The position numbers were made by a program, and so were the translations under genes. Of a DNA stretch of 64,000 bases, positions 9,048-20,726 are shown one piece after another (positions within the stretch are counted from its first letter, which is position 1; each line of letters begins with the position of its first letter). Source of the DNA: Paraspadella gotoi (taxonomy: Eukaryota > Chaetognatha); the NCBI GenBank assembly GCA_051294375.1, contig CM119270.1:18335267-18399266 (forward strand), written 5' to 3'. Below the pieces are notes generated by a model, which saw only the letters and a program-made list of their open reading frames with translations, did no database searches and had not been told where the DNA came from.

Positions 9048-12000
9048 TCATCCGCAGCCGCCGCAACCTCCCCCGCAGCCACCGCAGCCGCCGCCGTCAG
9101 CACCGCATCCACCACCACCGCCGCCGCATGAGGCGCCGCAACCGCCGCAGGATGTTCCACAGGCGCCGCATCCGCCGCAACTGTTAACGTAGTAGTAACT
9201 GGACGGGGTGTGATCCTTCTGTTGAATTCCGGCCATGATGAGGAACTCCGAGTCGTGAGACTCCAGAGCGTTAGGCTGCGTCTTCTTGTCCGGAATAGCG
9301 ATCTCCCCCGTTGTAAGTCGAGGCTGCAACAAGACCTTGAAGGAGGGGGGGGGATTCGTGAGGTGACGGGCTTCGTGCGTTGAAGGAAACCAAAATATCC
9401 ACAATATCGAAAAATCCACGACGAACCTGCATGACGGCGACGGCGAAGGCGGTGGCGATTCGGACGACGATCTCGCTTGGTCGCAGCGGCTTGTCGAAGG
9501 TCACGTAGGCCGAGTTGAAGCAGACCGTGGTGCCTTTGAGGCTGAAGGAGAGCGTGTTCGGGACGCGGAAACGGGTGGCGATCTGCTTGAAGTTCCACTG
9601 GGTGAAGCGCTTGTCGTCGCCCCACAGCTTAGGGTCAAGATCGTAGTGGACGACCTCGAGGCTGCCGGGGCGACCCTTACGGCGCCCGCTCCACAACCCG
9701 ATCATCATAGAGTCGTCCCGGTCGTCGCCCTATTTTAAGGGGTGAGCGTTAGTGAGAATGAAGTCAGAAAGTTAAAACTCGTAATAAACAAAATGCATCG
9801 TCGTTTTCTGACCTTGACGACCATGGCGCGGCGCTGATGTCCGTACTTGCCGTTTCTCAGCAGCATCGGCAACGAGTAGGTCTGCCCCGTGTTGGGACCG
9901 TCGAAACTGGTCAGAGATTCGAAATTGACCAGATGCGAGCAGGCGTAGATGCGCGGGATCGGACCACCAGCGATCCATTTGGAGATCACGAAGACGGCGG
10001 AGAAAGGAGGCGCGCGAGAGTGGACGACGAGAACTTGAAGACCTGAGGAAAGGAAGGAAAAGGAGGAAAGGAAGATTATGAAGAAAAAAGAAATAAAAAA
10101 GGTAAATTAGGAAAGAAAAGAAAAGGAGGAAAGGAAGATTATGAAGGAAAAAAAAATAAAACGGGTAAATTAGGAAAGAAAGAAAAAAGGAAAAAAAAGG
10201 AAAGAAATGTCGTGAAAAAGGAGAAAAAAGTAAAGAAGGAGAAAAATGCCAACAAGATCAATACAAGGTCAATACAAGGTCAATACAAACAAATCTCGAA
10301 ACTAACCATGATAGTCGATGATATCGTGCACAGCCACCAGCAACAAGCAGTGAGGTTGCGGTTTGACGTTAAGACCGACGAAGGCCCACCCCAACTCGGA
10401 GGCGGCCACTTCTCTAAAGGAACCTTTGAAGAAGTTAAAGACTCTCGTCGTCGAGCCGTTGGACGATTTGGAATGGGCCGCGACGGGCGGCGGCCTCGAG
10501 ATCCAAGTGTGCGGCGGATCTCCGCGCCACATCGACCCTTCGCGGAAAAAGGAAGCGCCGAACTCTTTCTTCCACAAATCGCGGGTGAGGGCGTCGCCGC
10601 GATTCAGCTTAGAACCGGGAGTTCTGAGGGGAAAAAAAGAGGTTGTCGAACATTGTTTGGTCGTGTTATATGATATTTTTAAAGGACTAGTTTTCTTTAT
10701 TCCTCTAAATTTATCTAAATGTTATGTAACAATCGTAAATACATCCTTTTATATGATAACCTTCGTTCTAACCTGTCATTGATGGAGTCGTCGTGGGAGA
10801 GGACGTCGCCGAGATACTCAAGCGTGTGGTCGACATACTCGGCGGCGTGCTGCTGATGCGCGTGCCAGATCAGGTCAAAGTCGTAGCAGGGCACCAGAAA
10901 CTTGTTGGGGTAGGCTTGCTTCAGGCGGAGGAATTGCTTGTACCGGCTCACGGCAATTTTGAGAAATGAGGATTTGCGGTAGTGAGGTAGCGAAACCTGA
11001 ATAGGTTTGGATGTAGAGTTTACTTCCTCTGTTGTTTGAATAATAATTATAATATAATCTCTATCTCTCTCTCTCTGTATTTCTCTCTGACACCTGGTAG
11101 TAAAACATTTGTTGGCGCCGAACCGCTTCCACCAAATCGTATTCCAGTTCGAGTTCGCCCTTTGCTCCTCCCGACGTCGCCTCGGCGGCGATCGGCGCCG
11201 CTGCGCCATCGGGCGTCACGTCGCCTTTGGTCAAGAAGGAACAGACGGCGCCGTCGACGTCGTCGCCTTTCGCAGCGGCGCCGGTTTCCTTTTCGACACC
11301 GGGGTCGGCAGCGGCGACTTCGGCTTTCTCTTCATTCTCCTCTTTTTTCGGCTCATCCTCTTTCTCTTCTTTGACGCCATTCGCCATCGGCTTTTCCTCG
11401 TCCTCTTTCTCTTTGCTCTCTTCCTTCCCAATCTTTTCTTCCTCCTCTTTCTCCTCCTTTTCCTTCTCCTTCCCTTCCTCCACTTCCCCGTTCTTCGTTC
11501 CCTTTCCCTCCCCCTTCTTCGCCTCCCCCGTTTCCTCCGCCGCCCCCTTCTTGCTCTCCCTCTTCGACGACACCCCGCGGCTCATCTTCTCGAAAGCGCC
11601 TCCGATGATGAAGGGCTCCTCGGGGTAGCGCTTCTTCCACACATCCTGCGCCTTGTTATAGGCGTCGAGATGCTTGTGAGGGTCGAGGAGGCGGAAGGGC
11701 GGCGGCCGGGTCATGCCCCAATTGCTGAGATCTTTGATGTAGTCGGTCGGGGACTTGAGGAGGGGGAATGACATTCGTTTAGCAACAAGGCGATCTACTA
11801 TATCGACTAAGGACGATCTCTCACCAATCGATGCGTGTGACTGAGCCATTCCACGTCGAGAGGCCCGACGAGCGTGTCATCCTTCGTTCCGTCCGCGTAA
11901 TACTCGACAATGAGCGGAAGCCAGAGTCGCTTGTAACGACGCATCGCCTCCTGCCATTTTAATATCAAATTACTCTTATTTAAGATAGCCTAATTTCTCA

Positions 12001-12209
12001 CATGTTAAATCAAAGATAAATGATAAAATAACTTATCTTTATCTTCCAAATTCTCCTCCCCTTAAACAGACCTTCATGTAAGCCGAGTCAGGGTCGTAGA
12101 GAAAAGCCTTGTGCTTGTCGACCATCCGGAGGAACCATAGTTCGTTCTTTGCGGCGCGCACGAGATCCAGGTCGCCCACGCATCGGTCCACAGAGAAAAC
12201 CCCGCCCAT
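9048..12209 (-). CDS. Glycine-rich domain-containing protein (DUF1399/GRDP family)
   Basis: Exons 12209-12072, 11950-11825, 11753-11094, 10996-10773, 10623-10307, 10042-9813, 9729-9427 and 9323-9048 join in frame to 757 aa. Family hallmarks are clear: LDVEWLSHTHRLSP and FDLIWHAHQQHAAEY (the paired D-x-x-W-x-H-x-H repeats), then SHDDSINDRTPGSKL, and a C-terminus of GGCG repeats. Between the two halves is a roughly 120-residue Lys/Glu-rich low-complexity insert (about residues 135-255). The family is known from plants, fungi and some animals; the plant members are linked to development and stress responses, and the biochemical role is unclear. The Cys-Gly tail could bind metal, but that is inference. 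Start chosen: the ATG just before GGVFSVDRC; an upstream in-frame ATG cannot be excluded. Confidence 0.92.
10050..10200. repeat. Duplicated ~85-bp GA-rich intronic segment
   Basis: The segment GGAAAGGAAGATTATGAA...GGTAAATTAGGAAAG occurs twice in tandem within GRDP intron 5. Three short repeats of AAGGTCAATAC follow at about 10263-10290. Simple intronic tandem duplication. Confidence 0.7.
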
Positions 12210-12788
12210 CCTCTCACCCTCGCAGTGAAAATCGAGTGGAGTCGAAGCGTTTTTTTTTTATATTTTTATTATTATTTTTTTTTAATAAGAATATTTTTTT
12301 AATCAGGATTTTTTTCCAAGAGCCGCAGTTTGCCGAATTTTAACCTTTTTTAATGTAAAATATATACGTCAACATTATCCAAATTAAAATTCCGCTAAGG
12401 TACGAGTTAGAATTAACATTAATGATCGGGGGAGAAAAAGATAATAGAATTGTAAAATAAATATAACGCGATCGCGAGCTATACGTAAGTTGAATTTGAA
12501 TATAAAAAATTACGAACCCCTTTTTTTTTATCTCTTTCGGAAAACGAATAAAACATGAGCTGGAAAATGGCTAAGACTGCTTAACTCAAATGAAGAGTTT
12601 TATGTCTAACGAACTACCAACGTGAACGTAATACTAATAATAACATTTTCTCTCACAAAGCTAAAAACGATCCGTAAAATTAAAATTAATTAAAAAAAAA
12701 AAAAAGGAAATTTAATCTGTGGTGGGGACGAAGGGGAAGAAAGAGGGTAGGGGGTGGTTATCCCTAGAATGAGTTCCGGCTCAGTTCG
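12210..12788. other. Intergenic spacer between SEC62 and GRDP
   Basis: AT-rich 580-base spacer between two same-strand genes. It should contain the SEC62 3' UTR and the GRDP promoter. No other feature seen. Confidence 0.5.
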
Positions 12789-15700
12789 TCATTTGTCTCC
12801 GTTGTTGAAGTCCTCGTGGCGAATGAGTTCGAACTCTCCGTCGCTCCCGGAGGCCGAGGCGCCGGTGGAACCGGGCGGCGCCGGATCGTCGACAGCTTCG
12901 TTGTCGTCGACGCCGCCTCCGTCGTCGGGCGACGCCTCGTCGTCGCGATTCTCGTCCTTATCGTTCTGGGAGCAAAAAAAATGTTTTGGGTTTCATTTTA
13001 TTCAGACATTCATACGTTCATTCATCAATCATTCATCATAATTCGCCCAATCATTTCCAGAGCTCCAAACATTGGGGTTCTGTCCATTACCGAAATCCTG
13101 GTAGTAAATTAAACACAAATCGCTACCATGTCAACAGACCTTGCGCCCCACGGCCCCTTACTCTTACTTCGTCGCCTTCGTCGCTCCGTCGATCGGCGCC
13201 AGAGTTGGCGGCGTCCGAATCTCCTTCCGCGTCAGAGTCTTTAGACTTCTTTCTTTTCTTTTTCTTTTTCTCACTGATGGACATGGAGAAATGGAAAGAG
13301 ACATGGAGAAAAGGAAAGGGATATGAGATAGGAAAGGTAAAAGACGGAGTATAAAAAATAAAATAAGGTTCAAAAAAAAGGGAAATAGGGAATTAAGGAT
13401 TATAAACAGACAAAAGAATACAAGTAATAAAGAAATTTAAAAAAAAAAAAAGAGAAATAATGCGTTTTCCCTCGTCTCACCGGTTTCCGTCGTCGACGTC
13501 GTCGTCGTCCCATCGAACCTCCAATTCGTAAAGCGGAGAAAAGGATTCCAAAAATCCCACATCCTCCGTCAGATTGGGAAGGAGGAAGAAGGAAACTTTT
13601 CCCACGGTCGCCAGCCAAAGGAAAAAGTAGAGGACGTAGCGGAAAACGGAGAGCGCTAGGATCACGCCTTTGGTGAGGAAGGGGCGGGGGGGAGTGCCAA
13701 GGCGGGTCGAAGCATTATTATAGTCGTAGCAACGGAAACGTTTAATCACATTGAGACAATAAAATCTTTACACCCACCGAGCAAAGCGGCCGCCGCCAAG
13801 CTCAAGTAATAAGCTCCTATTCTCATCCACTCGGGCCAAAGGGGAAAGAGGCAGACGGCAATTGCGCCGACGACGAGGAGAAGACCGATCACGAAAGTCT
13901 TTGGCCGAATGGGGTCGAAGATCCAAACGTAAGCCTTGGGTTGGAAAAAATAAAGTAGCTTATTCACTGTAACGAGAATGATTTAATTCTTCTTTCTCAA
14001 AAGAAGTCTTGAAGGAAAGATTTACTAAAAGCCAGGGATCCTTGGAAAAAAAATTGAGTCCAACAAAAACCACTGAACTGTCAACATTGTTCGTTTGTAA
14101 CTTGTTTAATAAAACATTAATCTAAATGATTATTTTTGCGCATTAATTTCACTACAATAATAACCGATCATCAGTTTCAATAGGTCAAAAAGGATGAGGT
14201 CGATTCGATTTCAAGCTCACTTCGTTTCCGTCGATAAACATCTGGTCTTCGTGCCAGTCCAACTTGATTCTCTTCTTCTTCTTCTCCTTCACCACCGGCG
14301 TTCCCTCCCCCGCTTCCTCTCCGCCCGACTCTTCTTCCCGCTTTTCCTCCTTTTTCTCCTCTTTCCTTTTCTTCTTACTCTTCTTTCCTCCTTCCTCCGT
14401 CTCTTCCGTCTCCTTTTCCTTCTTCCTTCGCCGGACTCTGTCCTCGGTTTCTTCTTCCGGTTCGTCTGAAGAGAAGATTAAATTATTTAATATTTAACGA
14501 TTAACTTTACTTCCCCCCATTAATCGATTATAACCTTTGTCGGACTTTTTCGTCTGAACGATTTTCCTGGCGCGATGGAAGAGTTGGTTGCGTTTGAGGA
14601 GCCGCTGCCCGTAGGCGACGCAATCTTCGCGGGAGGAAAAAAGACGGGAAGCGTCGTTCTTTGCCTTTTCGCCCCACTGAATGTCAATATTTTATATGAA
14701 CAAATGAATATGAATGAGGCAAGGGAAAAAAGAGGTCAACAAAAATCTCAGGGAAGACTGAACAATGGATATAAGACATTCATCTCCCCCCCCTAAAAAT
14801 AAAATGTAATATTAGGTTTCGCATACAATCGGTGTCTTTTAGACAACGAAATCTGAACTTCAATAATTACCATATTTCTTGATCTCATTGGTTAGTACGA
14901 AGCTTTCTTCATTTAAAAAAACGGTAGTCTCAAGTTATCTCCTTCTTATCACTTAGAACTTCCCATGTAAATTTCTATGAGTTAAAAATACGGTAAGACA
15001 TGATTTCTTCAATGCTTGTCAATCTAATCTCATTAACTGCTTAATTTTAGAAAAAAGTATGCTTGAATTTTTATGGTACAGATGATTTTTAAAGATCGAA
15101 TTCCTTATAAGAATCCTCATGTCTTTTACTGACACAAAAGATTTTAGGTAAGACGCCACATTATCTGATACAATTTTTTTTCTTTCATACGCTTTTCCTG
15201 ATAATTTTTCTTCACCTCTTTTCTTCTCTTACTTTATATTTTCCTCTTCCTCTTTCCTCCCTTACTTCTCAGCTGTCACTTACCATTTTTTTGGCCCCTA
15301 CCTTTTTCGGTCACTCATGCACTTTCCTCACCTTTTTTCTCATTTTCATTCTTTCCCTTTTTTTCCCCCTCTTTTTCTTTCCATTTTCCCCTCTTTTCTA
15401 CCTTACAATTGTTTCACTATTTTTTCCCCATTTGCCTTCGTTTTTTTGCCTTTCACCCTCTCTTTCATTCTCTCCCTTCTCTTTTATAGTTTTCCCTTTC
15501 GTCTTCACTCTCACTACATTTACATTGAGCCAAATCAAAGAAATTCTTTAATAAGCATTATAAGAAAGAAAATGAATGGTAGCGCATGATTTTTCTTTCA
15601 ATTTTGGTTGCCTAGCAAATTTAGAAATCGACAGATTTTGCGGAAAATTTTTCCGCAAAATCTGTCGATTTTGAGAAAAAACAAGTCCTGATGCTTTCCA

Positions 15701-16717
15701 GTGGATTAAAAGGATGCGGATTTTTTTGATTAATCAAGGTCAGTATGTACCTCATCTTTTAAAACTAATAAATGAGTTGAAAATATTCTCTTTATCAAAA
15801 ATAAATGCAAGTCACAAAAAGTCACAATTAAAAGACGTCTTTAAAAATTATTTGTGGCTAAACCAGAAAAAGTTTTTTTGATAATTTTATAGATGTTAAA
15901 AGCTTATTCAAAGGCTACATTTTCTGTTAATTTCAACCAATTTGATTATTTTTGTTTAACAAATTATGATAAAGACTGAAACTCCAACTTTTTGACTTGT
16001 TAACTTTAAAATTAATTTATAGGCAAACTATAAATGATTTAAGCTAATAAATTTACCCAGAGGTAAAGAAGATAAGAAAGAACGGATTTCCAAAGTAAAA
16101 AATTTTTCTCAACTTTCCTTGGCATTCAAATCAGAAGTCGTAAGTAAAAATGGACAAAAATGGACATAATTTTTTTGGCTAAAAATTGCCAAAATGGTAC
16201 TATTTTATCATTAGAAATGGGTGGAGATGTTTTTAACCAATCATTCGTTCGGCCTAATTTGTGTTGTGGTACAAAGTTAATCAACATTGTAAGTAACAAC
16301 TTTGGTGACAACAACTGAACAATAGTGGAAAGAGTCGTTTTTTTCCTAAATGCAACGTTTGTACGCGGAACCATTACCATGCGATATAATTCTTTGGATA
16401 TTCCTATGATCGCTGCGAAATAGTTTTCTTCTGTTTGTTCTTGAAAACAAACACTAACAATCACCATTTGAAACTTAAATTCTCTCAAACAACAATAACA
16501 ACAACAACAACAACAATAATATAACTGCGACCTTTGACGCCACGAGAGCGTCGACGGCCTTGGATCCGACGAAGTAGTCGACCCGCATCCCGCGCAGAGT
16601 CGTCGTCTTCGTCGGCACGTTGAAGCGCAGAAACTTGGCGACGGCGTACTCCTCCTTGGAGATTTCCTCGGGTGGGTCGTTGCCGCGACCGCGACGCCCG
16701 CGTTTCGCAGTCGACAT
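12789..16717 (-). CDS. SEC62: Translocation protein SEC62
   Basis: Exons 16717-16532, 14676-14535, 14465-14221, 13934-13778, 13667-13481, 13273-13168 and 12965-12789 give 399 aa, the same length as I recall for the human protein. The N-terminal cytosolic domain (AVAKFLRFN, RVDYFVGSKAVDAL, RLLKRNQLFHRA) is followed by a charged linker. Transmembrane segments are in exon 4 (AYVWIFDPIRPKT then VIGLLLVVGAIAVCLFPLW, and IGAYYLSLAAAALLGG) and exon 5 (VFRYVLYFFLWLATVG), then FFLLPNLTEDVGFLESF. An acidic C-terminal tail ends in DFNNGDK. SEC62 works with SEC63 at the SEC61 channel in post-translational ER import and is an ER-phagy receptor in mammals; a typical LIR core (F-E-L-I in GEFELIRHED) is visible near the C-terminus. 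Intron 1 (14677-16531) is long and AT-rich. Confidence 0.97.
15170..15540 (+). repeat. Pyrimidine-rich tract in SEC62 intron 1
   Basis: About 370 bases of the plus strand are dominated by T and C (TTTCCTTTT-type words), so the SEC62 pre-mRNA carries a long purine tract. Overlapping Phe/Ser/Leu-rich ORFs are artefacts of this composition. Confidence 0.7.
15625..15671. repeat. Perfect 47-bp palindrome
   Basis: A 23-nt arm (15625-15647), a single central T (15648) and an exactly complementary 23-nt arm (15649-15671). It lies in SEC62 intron 1 and could form a 23-bp hairpin in RNA or a cruciform in DNA. The flanks are not complementary. Confidence 0.95.
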
Positions 16718-17178
16718 CGCGCGAGACCACTTGTTTTTTTTTTTCCCTTCTTTTACTCGCAGACAGAGGTCATTCGTCAAACAGGGATTTTGATTGGTAA
16801 TTAAGCTCTTTCCTTCGTCCTATCACAGGTGTTTTGTTTTTTTGTTTTTTAATCGAATTTAAATACAGAATTAAGTCACTTTCAGTCCGGGAATGGAGTT
16901 TCCGAAAAAGGGGGTGTTCGCTTTTTTGAGGAGTAAAATTGAAAATTGAGTGCAAAATCATAAAATGATAAATGGACTCAATTACAAGTGATTTTGATCA
17001 AAACAAAATTTTTGGAAAAAAAACAAAAAAAACAAAAAAAAAACAGAGAAACTTGTATTTTTATCTAAACAAAACATTGAACTCGCGTTAAAAATAGAAA
17101 AACCACGCGTCACCAATACCCCAACTGGCCAAATAACTAAGCTTAAATCACTTGTAAAAAATAGCAAAGGTGCCGAGT
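16718..17178. other. Intergenic spacer between TMEM248 and SEC62
   Basis: Short AT-rich spacer between same-strand genes, presumably the TMEM248 3' UTR and the SEC62 promoter. An in-frame upstream ATG for SEC62 exists at 16778-16780, but the family N-terminus fits the ATG at 16717. Confidence 0.5.
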
Positions 17179-19042
17179 CTACGTTGTGACGGCAGAGTAG
17201 ACGACCTTCGGCCCATGACCCTTGACCATGGCGTAGCAGAGAACCGTGACCACCATGACGACGAGAAAGTAAGAAGTGTGAAGTAAGTGCAAGTTTATCA
17301 CGGAGCGATCCTCCGCGTTGAGAAAGACCGTGAGGGCCGGATCGAGTTTGAATTTCTAGGGAGTAAAAGAGAAAAAGTATTACTATTAGGGACAACGAAA
17401 TCGTTTAACTTCAAATGAGAGTCACTCAATCTAATTTAAATATTGTCGTTATTAGATAAACTATTAAATATTGATAATTTGTAAATGATAAAATAGCCTA
17501 AGCTTGCATATTACTCAATAAATTATGAGAAATTCTATTTCATATCGAATTGGTTGTTTGTGCCCATTTGTATTTATTATTCACGAACATTTCAAATCGT
17601 CGCAAACAGAATTCCCCACCCCTGCACCAACCGTATGAACGACGGGGCCTCGCGGGCAAAACGGGATGGCGCCCCACCCTTGGGAGGCGATCTCCCTGTG
17701 TGCCTCGATAGCGGCGTGGATTTCGAGGGAGGCGTCGGGCGTCGACGGCGCCGCCTCGCACCGCGCCGGTTCGTTGGGCGTCGCCGGAAACGCGTCGACG
17801 CTCCCGGCGACGTGAACGCAAGTGGGAATGTAGATCGTGGGACAAAGACGACCTAATAACGTTGTGAACGAGAGATGTGAAATAATGTATATATTGTATA
17901 CACGATATGATTTACAAACCGGCCGCAGACTCACCCAAGAGTACGTGGTTATTGCAAAGAGACTCATTGAGACTTTTATTGCGTCCGAGTTCGAAAGAGA
18001 CGCTTAGGCGAGCGGTGGCGGCGTCGCCTTGTAGACCGAGCTGAAACCCGTAAATAGAACCTGGAGGAGAGAAAGTACACTTAATAATAATCGGATAAAA
18101 TCACAAGAAATAATAAGAAGCTTATTTTTAGCAAATCGGATTTTAAAACGTAAACGTAGACGTAGACGTAAAACGTAGACGTAAAACGTAGACCGAAGAC
18201 CGAATCGCACTCACCCGACAAGTGCGTCAAATTATTAGACTGTTCCAAAAACTCATGCGTGGGATGGATGACGAGATAAACGCGGATCGAATATCTCCTG
18301 TGAAAAATACAATGTTAAAATGTTAATTAACAATTGATTTCTTTATTAATTAATTAAAAAAGTTTCTCACTTGATGCTTCTTGAAAGAGACGCGGACGCG
18401 GTGGGATCGGACGTGAAGCCGAATCGAGGGATGCCGTTACCCTCGGACACGTTGAACGAGGGAAAGGATGTCCCGTTTCTTGAAAAAAACGATTCAGATA
18501 ATTTTTAAAATAAAAAGGCCCACAACAGGGCCAAATTCAGCCGCAGAAGTATCGTGGCGCGCCCACCCAACGCTTACCTGATGCTGTTGACGCAAAAGTC
18601 CACCTTGGAGAAACTCTCGAGAAAGACGTTCCAGTCGAGGGCGATGTCCGGGTGGCGCACCTTGTCGTTGTGGTTCAGCCAATAGGAGAGGGAGAGGAGA
18701 GTCCCAGCCAGCGCCGTCATGAAGACGAGGAAGACGACGAGCGGCGGCCGCGAGTTGACGAACGCCTGGGGGAGAGGATCGTAAAATTCGCATATTGCAT
18801 ATTGCAGGCGACTAATTTTCGAAAGGAAAAATAAAAACCAGATTGAAATAATAAAAGCCCCTATTCAAAATAAGACCGAGAACTTTTTTTGATTTTCCAT
18901 CACCAGATTTTCACGGACACCAGAAATTTAAAACGAGGACGACAACAACAAAATGGCGCAAAAATAAATTGTCGGAAAAAAATGAAGCAGGGTCGAAGCA
19001 CGATATCGCCCGAACCTTAAGGTTTTCGACGGCCGACCGCAT
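17179..19042 (-). CDS. TMEM248: TMEM248-like transmembrane protein
   Basis: Exons 19042-19016, 18765-18578, 18478-18371, 18297-18215, 18060-17935, 17852-17632 and 17355-17179 give 309 aa (human about 314). The short first exon encodes MRSAVENLK. Exon 2 then begins AFVNSRPPLVVF, matching the family N-terminus (ENLK...SSRPPLVVF). TM1 follows (about 17-38), then a lumenal/extracellular domain with DWNVFLESF, several N-glycosylation sequons (NGT, NVS, NLT, NKS, NES) and cysteines. The C-terminal block DRSVINLHLLHTSYF leads into TM2 (FLVVMVVTVLCYAMV) and a short tail. Function is poorly known. Only the donor of exon 6 has close alternatives (GTTGGTG); I chose the one that keeps phase and family spacing. 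Confidence 0.93.
18145..18197. repeat. ACGTAGACGTAAA-type intronic tandem repeat
   Basis: Overlapping copies of AACGTAGACGTA lie in a TMEM248 intron just before an exon. Simple repeat. Confidence 0.75.
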
Positions 19043-20726
19043 GGCGGGACAGAGTCACAGGGAAAAGTGAAAATATCGGGAGCGCCGAAGCGAACTCCGC
19101 AGGGAGTTCCGCCAACTCCTTGGCCACATGGCTGAGTCGGGGATGCGTCGGCGTTGCGTCGGAAAAGCGTCGGCAAGGCGACAGGCGAGCGTCGCGACAG
19201 GCGAGGATTAAAGATCGTCCATCGATCGAAGACTGTTGGCTCAACGCTCCAAGAACGTGAAACGCCTCCAAGTTCGTAGTTCTTAAAACAGTTTATTGCT
19301 TTTTTTTAATATTTTTCGTCTGTAAGGAGAGGTTCTATTCAAATGTTTGATAAACATCTTTTAGGGTTGAAAGAGCGGGGGAGGGGGAGAATATTGCCGT
19401 TAAATTTTGTATTGTTTTTACCGAGAGCACGGTAAAGGATCACTGGAGACTAATTTCAATTAATTTCTGTTTAATCTAACTTGATAGCATTAGTGAAAAA
19501 AAAAAAAACATTACGAGGACCAATTACGTCATTACAATCTCTCAAGAAACGAACCGAATCTTCGTCGGGTCGTTCGGCCATAAATGATTTTTTTTCCCTT
19601 TTCTTTCTTTTTCTTTTAAGCAAACATAACCAACGGGAGAGTGGGGGACAATCATGACAACAAAAAAAAACCTTTCCGGATGCTAATCCGAAAAAAAAAG
19701 AAGAAAAAACATTTGTTGAGGCCTTGGTGCTTTTTTTGAAAACTTAATATGAGCGCTGGAGACGGACGTAGATAGCTGATATACATCGAGGATAAAATCC
19801 ATGCGACGGTTTTCCATTCCCAAACAATAAGCGTACTTTGTTTTAAATGAGCAAAAAGCCAACTTCGCTATGCGGTTAAATTTTATAACGTATAAAATAT
19901 ATCGAAGGTATTAATTTTTAATGTAATTACAAGTTTTCTAAAAAATTACCCTAGTAACAACTCTATATTGGGAAGAATGCATATGTGTGCATATTTTTTT
20001 ATATTCGCAAATAGTTTGAAAAAATAACTGCTGTAAAAATGGGGACATTCTTAAAGAATTATTAACAACAGACGATCCGTGTTGTGGTCGACGTATTCTT
20101 CCTGATTGCTTCAAATTCAAAATACTTTTAAACATTTTTTGAGTAATGGTCGAACAAAATAATATGTTACCTCATGGACGCTTTCAAAAGAGGCGCCATG
20201 AGATTTACACCATAAATCTTGGATCAGGAGGAAACAAACGGATCGATGTCGAATATGCTATTTAATTTTTAAAAGCAATAAACTATATGCATTCTCTACG
20301 AGCGACGAATGAGAATTTACCATTAAATGATACCACATTGTAATTATGATAACTGTAGGAACCATAAATTAAAGAGGATAAAAGGAGAACGCAGAGAGCT
20401 AGGTTGTAGTCGTAATATAATTTCATAATAAAAATTTCAACGATTTTTTCCCCTAAACAGGAATAAATTTCGGCATCGTCAAAAAAAAATTAGCAAAGAA
20501 GAAAGAAAAAGAAGAAAAACAGAGCACCATCAAAAGATTCCAGGATTTTTCACTTATAATATACTCTTTAAGTCGCCGTCCAAACGCTCGAAAAAGAGCG
20601 GGGAATCTCTTTTGTTAATGATACCGCCTCAGTTTAGGTTACAAATGGCCACAAATCGTTGCAGTTGCACTTTTTTACGTGTTTTTATTTTCTTTTTTCT
20701 TCGACAACGAGACGATCGGCGATCCT
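19043..20726. other. Intergenic region between OSBPL and TMEM248
   Basis: About 1.7 kb, AT-rich. It should contain the TMEM248 promoter (a GC-richer part near 19040-19270) and the OSBPL 3' UTR. ORFs at 18928-19271 on the minus strand show no family features. No RNA gene recognised. Confidence 0.5.

Noticed and set aside
10212-10782. Plus-strand ORFs of 139-153 aa
   Set aside because: They overlap a GRDP exon in antisense and extend into introns; no independent support.
11109-11771. 220-aa plus-strand ORF rich in Leu, Phe and Arg
   Set aside because: It is the antisense shadow of the Lys/Glu-rich GRDP exon; no start context, splice sites or family match.
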